A stretch of DNA of 64,000 bases from Enterobacteriaceae bacterium LSJC7 (GCA_000302695.1 AMFN01000003.1:558001-622000), one strand, 5' to 3'; positions 18,822-31,874 are shown, counted from the stretch's first letter. Program-made: numbers and translations. Notes: generated by a model not told the origin, from the sequence alone.

Positions 18822-18849
18822 ACCGGCATGCCGGTGAATATTCACCGGC
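18822..18849. repeat. Two overlapping palindromes in the leader of the OmpA/DUF937 gene
   Basis: ACCGGCATGCCGGT (18822-18835) is a perfect 14-bp palindrome and GCCGGTGAATATTCACCGGC (18830-18849) a perfect 20-bp palindrome; they share GCCGGT. They lie 22-49 bp before the start codon. The shared arm can pair in two mutually exclusive ways in RNA, or the DNA could be a double operator. Confidence 0.55.
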
Positions 18850-18917
18850 GGCAGGATAATATCATCGGATTATTTAATCACAAAACCACTAAATATAATC
18901 TGGCGCGCGAACAGAAC

Positions 18918-18933
18918 AAAATAACGTTATTTT
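18918..18933. repeat. 16-bp palindrome, possible operator
   Basis: AAAATAACGTTATTTT is a perfect palindrome between pbpG and the OmpA/DUF937 gene, about 118 bp before the latter's start. It may be part of the promoter region of that gene. The binding protein is unknown. Confidence 0.4.
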
Positions 18934-18979
18934 GACTTAATGACAGGCGCACAGCACAGGTGCGCCTGGTAACCATTCA

Positions 18980-19900
18980 TTAATCTGCGCTGGCGGTGAC
19001 CTGCCCGGCGGCACGTTCGCGCTTGTAGGCCAGCGCGGCGGCAGGTACAGGCTTAATTTCACCCGTTTCAAGCCAGGTACGCAGGCGGCTGGCGTCAGCA
19101 AAATGGGTGTACTTGCCAAAGGCATCCATTACCACCAGCGCCACCGGGCGGTTGTTAATCAGCGTGCGCATCACCAGGCAGTGGCCCGCCGCGTTGGTAA
19201 AACCGGTTTTAGTCAGCTGGATATTCCAGTTGTCGCGGTAAACCAGATGGTTAGTGTTGCGAAACGGCAGCGTGTAGGCAGGTTTACTGAACGTGGCCAT
19301 ATCTTCACGCGTGGTGCTGAGCTGGCCGAGCAAGGGATATTGTTTGCTGGCAATAAGCAGTTTGGTGAGATCGCGTGCGGTAGAGACGTTTTCAATCGAC
19401 AGGCCCGTCGGTTCAACAAAGCGTGTCTGGGTCATGCCCAACGCTTTCGCCTTCTTATTCATTGCGCGAATAAACGCATCGTACCCACCCGGATAATGAT
19501 GCGCCAGACTTGCCGCCGCACGATTTTCTGACGACATCAGCGCCAGCAGCAGCATATCGCGACGGCTGATTTCGCTGTTCAGACGCACACGTGAATAGAT
19601 TCCTTTCATTTCCGGCGTGTTGCGGATATCCACCGACAGCTTTTCATCAAGCGGCAAACGCGCGTCCAGCACCACCATCGCCGTCATCAGCTTAGTAATA
19701 GACGCAATGGGACGCACAAGGTCGGGATGGCTGGAATACAGCACCTTGTTGGTATTGAGGTCAATGATCATGGCGCTGCCCGAGGCAATCTGGGGCTGGC
19801 TGGCGCTGGGCTGCGCGATTTTAGCAGTAGCAACGCCGGGAGCAAACGGCAGTGCGCACAACAGCGCAAGGCTCAGCAGAGAAACACGGATTTTCAGCAT
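18980..19900 (-). CDS. pbpG: PbpG (PBP7), D-alanyl-D-alanine endopeptidase
   Basis: Low-molecular-weight penicillin-binding protein of 306 residues (E. coli about 310), peptidase family S11. It cleaves D-Ala-DAP crosslinks in periplasmic peptidoglycan. A signal peptide spans about residues 1-26. The active-site motifs are intact: SxxK as SITK (Ser67-Lys70), SxN as SEN (Ser123-Asn125) and KTG near residue 231 ([13 protein letters not shown]). It is backbone: in E. coli it lies between dld and yohC. Confidence 0.96.
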   Translation of the reverse strand: MLKIRVSLLSLALLCALPFAPGVATAKIAQPSASQPQIASGSAMIIDLNTNKVLYSSHPDLVRPIASITKLMTAMVVLDARLPLDEKLSVDIRNTPEMKGIYSRVRLNSEISRRDMLLLALMSSENRAAASLAHHYPGGYDAFIRAMNKKAKALGMTQTRFVEPTGLSIENVSTARDLTKLLIASKQYPLLGQLSTTREDMATFSKPAYTLPFRNTNHLVYRDNWNIQLTKTGFTNAAGHCLVMRTLINNRPVALVVMDAFGKYTHFADASRLRTWLETGEIKPVPAAALAYKRERAAGQVTASAD

Positions 19901-20073
19901 AGCGGGGTCTTAATCCATTCACTAAAATAATAACAATTGTCGCTACCGTGGACCAAAAAAAGCGAGCGGAAGCAGATGCCTGCGCATCATACTCCGCGAC
20001 AAGACCCTATCGCTACTGGATAATCGTGACGAAATGCTGCGGCGCCGCTCGCAGGTGCAGCGCCGCCGCGCAT

Positions 20074-20661
20074 TCAGAACAATCTGTATCCATAGCCCCA
20101 GAGCACCACCGTGAGCGCCAGCAGTACCTCCAGCACCAGCACGCCAATAGCCAGCGTAGAACTGGAGAAGCTCAGGCCCTCATCACGGGTGATATTCAGG
20201 AAGGTCGGGATGCCCACATACAGCAGGTAACCGGTATAAAACAACGCCAGCGTTCCCGCAAGTGCACACAGCCACACCAGCGGATACAGCGCCACCAGGC
20301 CGCTTAAAAACAGCGGTGTTGCCACATAGCCTGCAAATACCATACACATTCCGAGCGACGGTCGTTGCGGATAATTACGCGCCATCCAGCGAATGACGTA
20401 GCCCATCACCGCCACACCGCTCAGCATCAGCGCGTAAAACAGTACACCCAGCCCCAGCCCGGTCATCAGTGACAGTTTAATCACGGTTCCGTCGCCAAAG
20501 TTCCAGCCAATTTGTGTGGTACCAATAAACGCGCAAATCACCGGTATGGCCGCCATCAGTAAGACATGGTGCATATAGTGGTGAGAAACCGTTTCGTTTT
20601 CGCGTTTGATCGCCTGCATTTCACTGCCGGGATGAGAGAACAGTCCCCATACATGGTTCAT
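20074..20661 (-). CDS. yohC: YohC, Yip1-family inner membrane protein
   Basis: Inner-membrane protein of 195 residues, the E. coli length, with five to six hydrophobic helices (for example VLLMAAIPVICAFIGTTQIG). It belongs to the YIP1 family; its function in bacteria is unknown. AGGAGGTTGT precedes the ATG, an almost ideal ribosome binding site. It keeps the E. coli position between pbpG and yohD. Confidence 0.95.
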   Translation of the reverse strand: MNHVWGLFSHPGSEMQAIKRENETVSHHYMHHVLLMAAIPVICAFIGTTQIGWNFGDGTVIKLSLMTGLGLGVLFYALMLSGVAVMGYVIRWMARNYPQRPSLGMCMVFAGYVATPLFLSGLVALYPLVWLCALAGTLALFYTGYLLYVGIPTFLNITRDEGLSFSSSTLAIGVLVLEVLLALTVVLWGYGYRLF

Positions 20662-20838
20662 ACAACCTCCTCATCAGCCACGCTGCGTAAGAGCCTCACA
20701 CGCTAAGTATAATTCACTGTTACCGTTCAGCTGTGAAAGTGGCGAGATTTTATCCAGACAGGTGCACCTTGCTGGCCCTTCTCCCCCCCATGGGGTGTAT
20801 GCTTAACGGGTTAACGCGAAAAGAGAATGTTCTGGTCA

Positions 20839-21417
20839 ATGGATATCACAAGCTTAATTGAGCATTACGGCTACGCCGCGCTGATGGTCGGAAGCATCGC
20901 CGAAGGTGAAACCATTACGCTGCTGGGCGGCGTGGCCGCACACCAGGGGCTGTTAAAATTCCCGTTGGTGATTGCTGCGGTCACACTCGGCGGCATGATT
21001 GGCGACCAGGTGCTGTACTTTATTGGCAGGCGTTTTGGTGACTCGCTGCTGCGCCGCTTCAGCCGCCATCAAAAGCAAATCACCAAAGCGCGCCGCTTGA
21101 TTAACCGCCGTCCGTGGCTGTTTGTTATTGGCACACGCTTTATGTACGGCTTTCGCATCATTGGTCCCATTCTTATCGGTGCCAGCCACCTGCCGCCAAA
21201 GGTATTTTTACCGCTCAATATTCTGGGGGCTATTGTCTGGGCAACGCTGTTCTCCACGCTGGGCTACATGGGCGGCGAGTTGATTGCTCCCTGGCTACAC
21301 AGCGTAGATAAACATCTCAAGCAGATTATCTGGCTGGTGCTGGCCGTGGGGCTGGTACTGGTAGTGCGCTTCTGGCTCAAACGCCGCGCCAGTAAAAAAG
21401 AGGATCCAGAGGACTAA
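20839..21417 (+). CDS. yohD: YohD, DedA-family membrane protein
   Basis: DedA/SNARE-associated family inner-membrane protein of 192 residues, equal to E. coli YohD. DedA proteins are lipid-transport or envelope-maintenance factors, many needed for membrane potential homeostasis. The family stretch GDQVLYFIGRRFG near residue 55 and the conserved RFMYGFRIIGPILIGAS near 105 are visible. An in-frame ATG 12 bp upstream exists; I chose 20839 by comparison with E. coli, since neither has a strong Shine-Dalgarno. A methyltransferase gene starts 1 bp after its stop and is probably translationally coupled. Confidence 0.94.
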   Translation: MDITSLIEHYGYAALMVGSIAEGETITLLGGVAAHQGLLKFPLVIAAVTLGGMIGDQVLYFIGRRFGDSLLRRFSRHQKQITKARRLINRRPWLFVIGTRFMYGFRIIGPILIGASHLPPKVFLPLNILGAIVWATLFSTLGYMGGELIAPWLHSVDKHLKQIIWLVLAVGLVLVVRFWLKRRASKKEDPED

Positions 21418-21418
21418 T

Positions 21419-22171
21419 ATGGCAAACAGCCACAACACACAGAACATCTACGACGACCCGCAGTTTTTTGCCGGTTATGCCACCCTTGCTCGTTCGCAGC
21501 ACGGGCTGGACGGCGCACCGGAGTGGCCCGCCCTGCGTGCCATGCTGCCAGAGCTTAGCGCTAAACGGGTGGTTGACCTGGGCTGCGGCTACGGCTGGTT
21601 TTGCCGCTTTGCCGTAGCGCAAGGTGCAGCCAGCGTAACCGGGATTGATGTCTCACATAAAATGTTAGAGAAAGCGCGTGAGATGACAACGCACAGCGAC
21701 ATCGTCTGGCAGCACGCCGATCTCGAAACACTGACCTTGCCCGTAAACTGTGCCGACCTGGTTTACAGTTCGCTGGCGCTGCACTACCTGACGCGCATTG
21801 ATAGGCTATTTCACACGCTTTTTGAGGCGCTGACCCCAGGCGGCATGCTGGTGTTTTCAGCCGAGCACCCGATTTACACCGCTCCTCTGCGCCAGGGCTG
21901 GCTGCACGCCCCGGACGGTCACCCGACGTGGCCGGTTAGTCACTATCAGCAGGAAGGTGTGCGCATCAGCAACTGGTTTGCCGAGGGTGTGCGCAAGCAG
22001 CACCGTAAGCTGGCAACGTGGATTAATGCGCTTATCGCCAGCGGATTTGAACTGGTGCAGATAGACGAATGGGGACCGAGTGCCGCGCAGATAGCGGACA
22101 ACCCGGCGCTGGCAGAAGAGAGCGAGCGCCCTATGCTGTTTTTGCTGGCAGCGCGGCGGCCCGCTGCGTAA
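21419..22171 (+). CDS. Class I SAM-dependent methyltransferase
   Basis: Cytoplasmic methyltransferase of 250 residues with a Rossmann fold. Motif I is VVDLGCGYGWF (near residue 46), the acidic residue after strand 2 is in VTGIDVSHKM, and strand 4 is DLVYSSLALHYL. It belongs to the Methyltransf_11 group; the substrate is unknown. The ATG is separated from the yohD stop by a single base, so it is expressed with yohD. It is not present at this place in E. coli K-12 (yohF follows there). It could act on a small metabolite or a lipid; nothing in the sequence decides. Confidence 0.85.
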   Translation: MANSHNTQNIYDDPQFFAGYATLARSQHGLDGAPEWPALRAMLPELSAKRVVDLGCGYGWFCRFAVAQGAASVTGIDVSHKMLEKAREMTTHSDIVWQHADLETLTLPVNCADLVYSSLALHYLTRIDRLFHTLFEALTPGGMLVFSAEHPIYTAPLRQGWLHAPDGHPTWPVSHYQQEGVRISNWFAEGVRKQHRKLATWINALIASGFELVQIDEWGPSAAQIADNPALAEESERPMLFLLAARRPAA

Positions 22172-22172
22172 C

Positions 22173-22196
22173 AAAAAGGCCTGCATGATGCAGGCC
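22173..22196 (-). terminator. Terminator between the methyltransferase gene and the bgl operon
   Basis: GGCCTGC (22178-22184) pairs with GCAGGCC (22190-22196) around ATGAT. On the minus strand five T follow (22177-22173), so it terminates the long bgl transcript. It may also work weakly for the plus-strand methyltransferase gene. Confidence 0.85.
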
Positions 22197-22277
22197 GCGA
22201 TAGCGATATTTATACCCGCCGTTTCACCGCCGCCTGCGCCACCCCATCCCCAGGCGCAAGCCGCGGCGAAAACGGAC

Positions 22278-23672
<1,395 letters not shown>

Positions 23673-23688
23673 TCAAGACTCCTTATTT

Positions 23689-25575
<1,887 letters not shown>

Positions 25576-25613
25576 TTACTGTCGCCCGCAGGCGCGTGTG
25601 ACCATGTATGAGT

Positions 25614-25685
25614 AAAAAAAAACCTGAGCGCCGACCGGTTAAAGTCAACAAACTCAGGTTTTGCCTGCCGAAGCAGTAACAATCC
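25614..25685 (-). promoter_or_regulatory. BglG-type RNA antiterminator (RAT) and terminator before bglF
   Basis: Read on the minus strand, the 29-nt RAT (25685-25657) begins GGATTGTTACTGC and ends GGCAAAACC, as in the E. coli bgl targets. It overlaps the left arm of a terminator: AACCTGAG / CTCAGGTT (25653-25660 with 25621-25628), followed by about nine T. When BglG binds, the RAT stem excludes the terminator stem. This copy sits in the bglG-bglF gap, the same place as the second E. coli element. Confidence 0.92.
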
Positions 25686-25707
25686 GTTTTTCTTGTGCCG
25701 CCAGGCG

Positions 25708-26661
<954 letters not shown>

Positions 26662-26724
26662 CTATCAAATTAGCGCGCTGACTCAACGCAGCACATCAAG
26701 AAACGTGATGAAGATCGCTTCGGC

Positions 26725-28068
26725 TCAGAAAGTCAGTACCGTTTTTAAACCCAGCACCCACGCGTCCTGCGTCTCTTTGATGCCTGCCGGACGGTGCCAG
26801 TATTGCAGCCCTGGCTGTAGCTCAAGCCAGGAGAGCGGGCGAAAACGGTAATACAGTTCAGCGTTCACCGAGTGGCCCGGTAGCGGACTGTAAAGCGGGT
26901 TGCCGTAGTCGCCCACGCCTAACACCTCGTTGCGCGCCGCCTGGCTGCGCGCGTAATGGTTGCTCATGTCCATATAGCTCACGCCAAGGCCAATCCAGTC
27001 TTCAGGACGTGCGTCAAACAGGCCACGGTAGCGCAGCGAACCGGCAATAACGTGGTGCATGTAGTTGCTGCGCTGGTCTGCCACGCTGGTGTTAAGCGAA
27101 ACGCTCAGGCCCCGCTGGGCGTCATGCTGGTGGCGCGTCACCTGCTGGTTTAGGCCCGCATACATAAACCAGGTGCGGTCATAGGTTTTATAACCGTGCG
27201 GGTCATTCACGCCCGCCTGCTGGCTGCGCCCGCTGTACATATCCTGCTGTGGCGCATTGGTAAACAGCACGCCCAGGTTGTAAGCGCCCGGCAGGTCGTT
27301 AACCCAGGTTCTTAGCTCCACTTCTGCCGGGACCAGCATGCCACGACTGCCTTTGGTTGACCAACTCCAGGCCTGGCTGCGGCTTGAGGCACGCGGGTTT
27401 TGTTCCATAAGGCCCAGTTTGAAGGTCACCTCTGGCGTGGCTTGCCAGGCAAATGCGGTCCCCCAGGTGTGTACGTTCCAGTTATTCCAGGTAAGCGAGT
27501 TGGCCGATTTACCGCCGCACAGCATCAGCATCTGGAAATCACACGGCACAATCTGGTCGAAGGTCTGCACTTTGTTCATAAGGCCAACTCGCCAGGTCAG
27601 GCGGCGTTGGTCAAAGCTGCGCGCAAACGTCAGCCAGCCCAGGCGAGTTATCGACTGGCCGCCCCAGCTTTCCTGTGAGAGGTCGTTAAAGCTCACGCGC
27701 GGGTCCTGCAACCGTTTGCTGGTGAGGTTATCGTTATGGTTACGGTTGACGATATTGCCCTCGATACGCGCATCCGCAATACCGGTCCAGCGCTCCAGGT
27801 CCTGGTTAAACGTCAGCGCGACCTGGTCAATATACGCCGCGTGGCCGTCGCTGTTATAACCGCCGCCTGCGTTATACGCCGTCTGGGTCAGCCAGCCGAG
27901 GTTATAGCTAAAACCGTGTTCGGTCAGAATTGGCCGGATCCCCAGCATATCGCCCAGCAGTCCTGCCTGCGGCGCTTCAAAACCGAGCACAGTACCATCC
28001 CAGTTCTGCGCCCCCGCCAGCGGTGCGAGCAGTATTGCCGCCGCAGCCCATCCTTTTGCTTTCATCAT
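26725..28068 (-). CDS. OprB-family carbohydrate porin
   Basis: Outer-membrane beta-barrel of 447 residues with a short signal peptide (residues 1-20, LLAPLAGAQ). The OprB family is recognised from the N-terminal QAGLLGDMLGIRPILTEHGF-like plug region and the C-terminal LELQPGLQYWHRPAGI followed by a final aromatic (VLTF). OprB porins admit glucose and other sugars. It is placed between the SurE-like gene and bglG, and has its own BglG-type element upstream. It likely serves uptake of beta-glucosides across the outer membrane, the part that BglH plays in E. coli, but with an unrelated porin family. Confidence 0.88.
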   Translation of the reverse strand: MMKAKGWAAAAILLAPLAGAQNWDGTVLGFEAPQAGLLGDMLGIRPILTEHGFSYNLGWLTQTAYNAGGGYNSDGHAAYIDQVALTFNQDLERWTGIADARIEGNIVNRNHNDNLTSKRLQDPRVSFNDLSQESWGGQSITRLGWLTFARSFDQRRLTWRVGLMNKVQTFDQIVPCDFQMLMLCGGKSANSLTWNNWNVHTWGTAFAWQATPEVTFKLGLMEQNPRASSRSQAWSWSTKGSRGMLVPAEVELRTWVNDLPGAYNLGVLFTNAPQQDMYSGRSQQAGVNDPHGYKTYDRTWFMYAGLNQQVTRHQHDAQRGLSVSLNTSVADQRSNYMHHVIAGSLRYRGLFDARPEDWIGLGVSYMDMSNHYARSQAARNEVLGVGDYGNPLYSPLPGHSVNAELYYRFRPLSWLELQPGLQYWHRPAGIKETQDAWVLGLKTVLTF

Positions 28069-28211
28069 GTGTGTATTCTCATTAACTAAAATTCAGGGCA
28101 AAACGCGCCCGCCAACCGCCAGGGTCGGAAAAAATGAATATGGGAGACGTTCGCCGCCAGCGCGCTCGCGCGCGGTGTACTGACTCGTTGTGCCTGCACC
28201 AAACAACAGGC

Positions 28212-28279
28212 AAAAAAAAACCTGAGCCAGCGCCAGGGGCGCATTGCTCAGGTTTTGCCTGTAGGTACAGTAACAATCC
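28212..28279 (-). promoter_or_regulatory. BglG-type RAT and terminator before the oprB-like gene
   Basis: On the minus strand the RAT runs 28279-28251 (GGATTGTTACTGT ... GGCAAAACC, 29 nt). It overlaps a terminator stem GCTCAGGTTTT / AAAACCTGAGC (28246-28256 with 28217-28227), followed by T-rich sequence. It lies about 145 bp before the porin start, inside the 319-bp gap after the SurE-like gene. No other gene is seen in that gap. Confidence 0.92.
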
Positions 28280-28387
28280 AGTTGCGGCCAATGTAGCCAG
28301 CCGCACGCGTTGACTCAATATATCAGGCTATAAAACGTGATGAATGTCGCTGTTTAAAACCGTAGCCTCATCACATCTTACGAAAAA

Positions 28388-29263
28388 TCAGTGGCCAAAC
28401 AGCGCCTTATATTGAGCTTCGTACTGCGGCGCGTTCCACTGACCGTCAAGCACGGTCCAGGTGATGTAGCCCTTATCCAGCCAACCGGTATCGGTATCGG
28501 CACTGCTCGGTTTGAGCACATCCTCGCTCATAATCTGCTGCGCACTGCCATCTTCCAGCAGCTTGTAATAGTGCTGCGCTTTCGGGTGCGCCTCGTTTTC
28601 GATGTACTTCACGCCCTTCACCGCTGACTTTTCCAGCGCCGGGTAGTTGATGCTCACGCCAGAGCCAGCTGGCAGTACCGGCGTGCCGGGTTTCCACTGG
28701 GCGTTCAGCTTGTCAACCTGCTCCACCACATAGTCCACGGAGTCAGGCCAGTATTTTTTGGTGCTCGGCCAGCCGGCCTTCATCTCTTCGTCATTCAACA
28801 AAAAGCCGATGCTGGCGGCAATCGCCGGGTAGCCATAGCGCACGGCGCGAGCCGCCGCGGATACGGTGCCGGAGTTCACCTGCGCGATACCGGTATTCTG
28901 TCCGTCGTTAACGCCGGAAATTACCAGGTCCGGCGGGTTGTCCTTCAGCACACCCAGCAGGCCAAAGTCGACCGAGTCCGCAGGCGTGCCGGGGAAGCAG
29001 TAGCGCTTATCGGCGACTTTTTTCACGTCAAAGACTTTGCCCGGCTTGAAGGTTATTGCCGAGCCAATGCCGCTCTGGTTAGTGGCCGGTGCCACCATCC
29101 AGACGTCATAGCCTTTTGCCGCCAGTTTTTCCTGCAATGACGTAGTGCCGATGGATTCGCAACCGTCATCGTTTACCACCAGAATACGCATCGCCCGCTC
29201 TGCGGCCTGCGCACCGGTGCAGCAAAGGGCACCCACCAGTACGGTTAACAGCGCTTTTTTCAT
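28388..29263 (-). CDS. Periplasmic SurE-like 5'/3'-nucleotidase or acid phosphatase
   Basis: Protein of 291 residues with a cleavable signal peptide (residues 1-20, CCTGAQA^AE), so it is exported. The mature part is the SurE fold: MRILVVNDDG with the metal-binding Asp pair (Asp32, Asp33), then NQSGIGSAITF, and SGVNDGQNTG near residue 137. Classical SurE is cytoplasmic and about 250 residues; this is the secreted variant. It starts 21 bp after the OprD-like porin gene and has a strong Shine-Dalgarno (AAGGAGT), so the two are cotranscribed. It should dephosphorylate a nucleotide or sugar phosphate in the periplasm. Its purpose in a beta-glucoside locus is unclear. Confidence 0.85.
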   Translation of the reverse strand: MKKALLTVLVGALCCTGAQAAERAMRILVVNDDGCESIGTTSLQEKLAAKGYDVWMVAPATNQSGIGSAITFKPGKVFDVKKVADKRYCFPGTPADSVDFGLLGVLKDNPPDLVISGVNDGQNTGIAQVNSGTVSAAARAVRYGYPAIAASIGFLLNDEEMKAGWPSTKKYWPDSVDYVVEQVDKLNAQWKPGTPVLPAGSGVSINYPALEKSAVKGVKYIENEAHPKAQHYYKLLEDGSAQQIMSEDVLKPSSADTDTGWLDKGYITWTVLDGQWNAPQYEAQYKALFGH

Positions 29264-29284
29264 TGTGTGACTCCTTTATTTATT

Positions 29285-30607
29285 TTATTTAAGCAGACCG
29301 AGTTTATATTCCACGCGAATGGTGGCACCAATTCCCTCAGCCCGGTGATAACCTTTGTTATTCTCTTTAAGCCATGGGTTGTTGTTTTTTAATTTCCAGC
29401 TATAACTTGGCCCCACACCGCCAAATATATTCAGACCAGACACTAATGCAGGCGACCACGAGAAATAGCCGCCATATTCCCATTCGGTTAACGCCACGCC
29501 TTCATAGTGCGCACCAAAGCCGTAGTTACCAAATACCCCCAACACTAAATTTGGCAGCACTTTATACTGGCTGTAGAGGCTTATCATCTGCTCGCCGTCA
29601 TTGATATAATCGTTACCCTCGCCATCAGCCGGGGAATTAAACGCGCCACGGGTATTCTTTCCCATATGCCAGTAAAAATGCCCCAGACCCTGGTCGAATT
29701 TTGCTTTAGTGTGTGACCAGGCAAGGCCGGTTTCCGAATGTTTATAGCGGTAACCCACCAGTCCATAATAGTGCTGCGCGCTGCGGCTAAAACCGCGTGC
29801 ACCTTCCCATTCGCTTAATCCGCGGTTGTGATAAAACGCACCGCGCGTCACTAAATCCCAGTCGCCGGTGATGGGTAATATCCAGTCAAACTCCACGCCC
29901 TGGCGCAGCAGGTAATTATCGCTCTCACCAATCAGATAGCTGATGCGGGTATCGACGTTCGGCTTCCAGCTAATATCGCCGGTAGCAATATAATCAATAC
30001 GTTTTTTACTTTTTAAAGTCTGGAAATGGCGTTTTTCAGGCTCGTCTCGCTCGGAGAAACGCTGGACCACGGCGGCACGCATTCCCCAGTCCTGCCAGCG
30101 GCTTTCAAGGCTAACGCCCTCATAACTGCTGGGTGCAGCGCGGCTGCGGGTGATGTTCAGCATGCCGAATTTATACAGCTGCCGCCAGCCGGCATACATT
30201 TTTAAGTAGCGTTCTTCATCGCCAAATTTTGCTTTGGCGTATAACTGGCCGACTTTATTAAATCCTTCGGCCTTGCCGTTATTATCGCGCAGCAAGTCAC
30301 GGCCATAAAATGCGTCGTTTGCATACAGTTTTGCCACGCCGTACCAGGAAGCATCAAAACCTAACGTGTCCTCATACCAGCCGCTGCGAAAATCCAGATG
30401 TACACCCTGCGCCCAGGCATTCTGGTCACCAACGCCCTGGTCAGCGAGCTGGTTTGTCGTATTAAGCATCCAGACGTTTTTTAACGTTAAATCCAGTTCG
30501 CTTTTTTCTAAAAAACCGCCTTCGCCAGGGTGCGCTGCGCTGGCACTAAACGCAGAACCACACCCTGATAACAACATCAGTGTGAAGAGTCGAGTGTGAA
30601 TATTCAT
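29285..30607 (-). CDS. OprD-family outer-membrane porin
   Basis: Outer-membrane protein of 440 residues with a signal peptide (TRLFTLMLLSGCGSAFSASA). It has the OprD-family layout: FLEKSELDLTLKNVWMLNTT near the mature start, AWAQGVHLDFRSGWYED, and a final strand ending VEYKLGLLK. Members of this family (OprD, ChiP) pass amino acids, aromatic acids or small sugars. A tandem ATG lies 6 bp upstream, but AGGG abuts it, so 30607 is better placed. It is the first gene of the minus-strand bgl transcript, with an antiterminator element about 110 bp upstream. Confidence 0.85.
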   Translation of the reverse strand: MNIHTRLFTLMLLSGCGSAFSASAAHPGEGGFLEKSELDLTLKNVWMLNTTNQLADQGVGDQNAWAQGVHLDFRSGWYEDTLGFDASWYGVAKLYANDAFYGRDLLRDNNGKAEGFNKVGQLYAKAKFGDEERYLKMYAGWRQLYKFGMLNITRSRAAPSSYEGVSLESRWQDWGMRAAVVQRFSERDEPEKRHFQTLKSKKRIDYIATGDISWKPNVDTRISYLIGESDNYLLRQGVEFDWILPITGDWDLVTRGAFYHNRGLSEWEGARGFSRSAQHYYGLVGYRYKHSETGLAWSHTKAKFDQGLGHFYWHMGKNTRGAFNSPADGEGNDYINDGEQMISLYSQYKVLPNLVLGVFGNYGFGAHYEGVALTEWEYGGYFSWSPALVSGLNIFGGVGPSYSWKLKNNNPWLKENNKGYHRAEGIGATIRVEYKLGLLK

Positions 30608-30718
30608 ATTCATCCCTGCTTTATTTTAATTATGTCTGATACCACGCATCCCAGACGCATATCATCACGCGTACTAACTCTTTATAACGCCGCCATGCCC
30701 TCCTGTTCGCCAACAAAT

Positions 30719-30791
30719 AAAAAAACCCGGACGCAGGCCTTATGATTTATAAGACTTGCGTCCGGGTTTTGCCTGTATACAGTAACAATCC
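30719..30791 (-). promoter_or_regulatory. BglG-type RAT and strong terminator at the head of the bgl operon
   Basis: On the minus strand the RAT (30791-30765) has the conserved GGATTGTTACTGT and GGCAAAACC but is 27 nt, two shorter in the loop than the other three. It overlaps a perfect 14-bp terminator stem TGCGTCCGGGTTTT / AAAACCCGGACGCA (30757-30770 with 30722-30735), followed by seven T. This is the most stable of the four terminators and the first that RNA polymerase meets. Confidence 0.92.
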
Positions 30792-30864
30792 CGAATAAAG
30801 TAAAAAACAACGTATCACTGTGCCTTTCGCTTATCCAGCAGTGCTATTCACCAAAAAACAAAAC

Positions 30865-30880
30865 TGTGAGCAACATAACA
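30865..30880 (-). promoter_or_regulatory. Candidate CRP site upstream of the bgl operon
   Basis: TGTGAGCAACATAACA matches the CRP consensus TGTGA-N6-TCACA with one mismatch in the second half. It lies upstream of the first RAT element, where the operon promoter must be. It implies catabolite control. I could not place the -10 element with certainty. Confidence 0.55.
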
Positions 30881-30924
30881 GGCTGTGTCGCGTAATTTTT
30901 GAATTGCCTGATAAAAGCGCGTTG

Positions 30925-31860
30925 TTATCCGGCGCGGGAAATAACGCTCGCCACTTCAGCGGAGGTTTTACACGGGCGAACCTGGCTGAATAAATCACTG
31001 GCCTCAGGGTAGGCTTTGCGCAGATAGCCTAACCACTGTTTAATGCGCGCCAGGTGATACAACCCGGTGTCGCCCTGCTTTTCAAGGTGGGTATATTTTT
31101 GCAGCAGGCGCACCACGTCCGCCCACGCCATTGGAGCGTCATTGTATTTCACCACCCGGCTCAGGTTAGGCACGTTGAGCGCGCCGCGCCCTAGCATCAG
31201 CGCATCGCAGCCTGTTGCTGCCAGGCAATCCTGGCCGCTCTGCCAGTCCCAGACTTCACCATTGGCAATAACCGGAATAGACAGACGGCGGCGAATTTCA
31301 CCAATGGCCGCCCAGTTGATGCACTCCGCGCGATAGCCGTCCTCTTTGGTGCGCCCATGCACCACAAGCTCGGTGGCGCCGGCCTGCTGTACCGCATCGG
31401 CAATTTCAAAACGGCGCTCGCTGCTGTCCCAGCCCAGACGCACTTTGACCGTGACGGGTAAATGGGCCGGTACCGCAGCACGCATGGCTTTCGCCCCCTG
31501 GTAAATTAACTCCGGGTCTTTAAGCAGCGTAGCACCGCCACCGCTGCCGTTAACCGATTTCGACGGGCAGCCGCAGTTAAGGTCAACCCCCCAGGAGCCA
31601 AGCGCTACCGCGCGGGCGGCATTTTCTGCCAGCCACTCTGGGTACTGACCGAGAAGCTGGATGCGCACCAGCGTGCCGGACGGCGTGCGGCTCTGGTTGA
31701 GCAGCTCCGGGCACTGCCGGTAGAAGGATTTTTCGGGCAGCAGCTTATCCACCACGCGCAGAAACTCGGTGATGCATAGATCGTAATCGTTTACTTCGCT
31801 CAGAAGCTCGCGCACCAGGGGATCGAGAACCCCCTCCATCGGCGCCAGTAACACGCGCAT
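30925..31860 (-). CDS. dusC: DusC, tRNA-dihydrouridine(16) synthase
   Basis: FMN-dependent tRNA-dihydrouridine synthase of 311 residues (E. coli 315). The TIM-barrel start is [19 protein letters not shown]. The catalytic Cys lies in [18 protein letters not shown] (near residue 98), and FMN-binding residues are in [17 protein letters not shown] and [10 protein letters not shown]. The sequence matches DusC rather than DusA or DusB. It is backbone, flanked on both sides by accessory clusters here (bgl and gentisate). Confidence 0.96.
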   Translation of the reverse strand: MRVLLAPMEGVLDPLVRELLSEVNDYDLCITEFLRVVDKLLPEKSFYRQCPELLNQSRTPSGTLVRIQLLGQYPEWLAENAARAVALGSWGVDLNCGCPSKSVNGSGGGATLLKDPELIYQGAKAMRAAVPAHLPVTVKVRLGWDSSERRFEIADAVQQAGATELVVHGRTKEDGYRAECINWAAIGEIRRRLSIPVIANGEVWDWQSGQDCLAATGCDALMLGRGALNVPNLSRVVKYNDAPMAWADVVRLLQKYTHLEKQGDTGLYHLARIKQWLGYLRKAYPEASDLFSQVRPCKTSAEVASVISRAG

Positions 31861-31874
31861 TTGCCGTACTCAAT

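Noticed and set aside
18944-18968. Hairpin CAGGCGCAC/GTGCGCCTG as the pbpG terminator
   Set aside because: Pairs well, but the sequence after it on the minus strand (TCATTAAG) is not a U-tract; its role is unclear.
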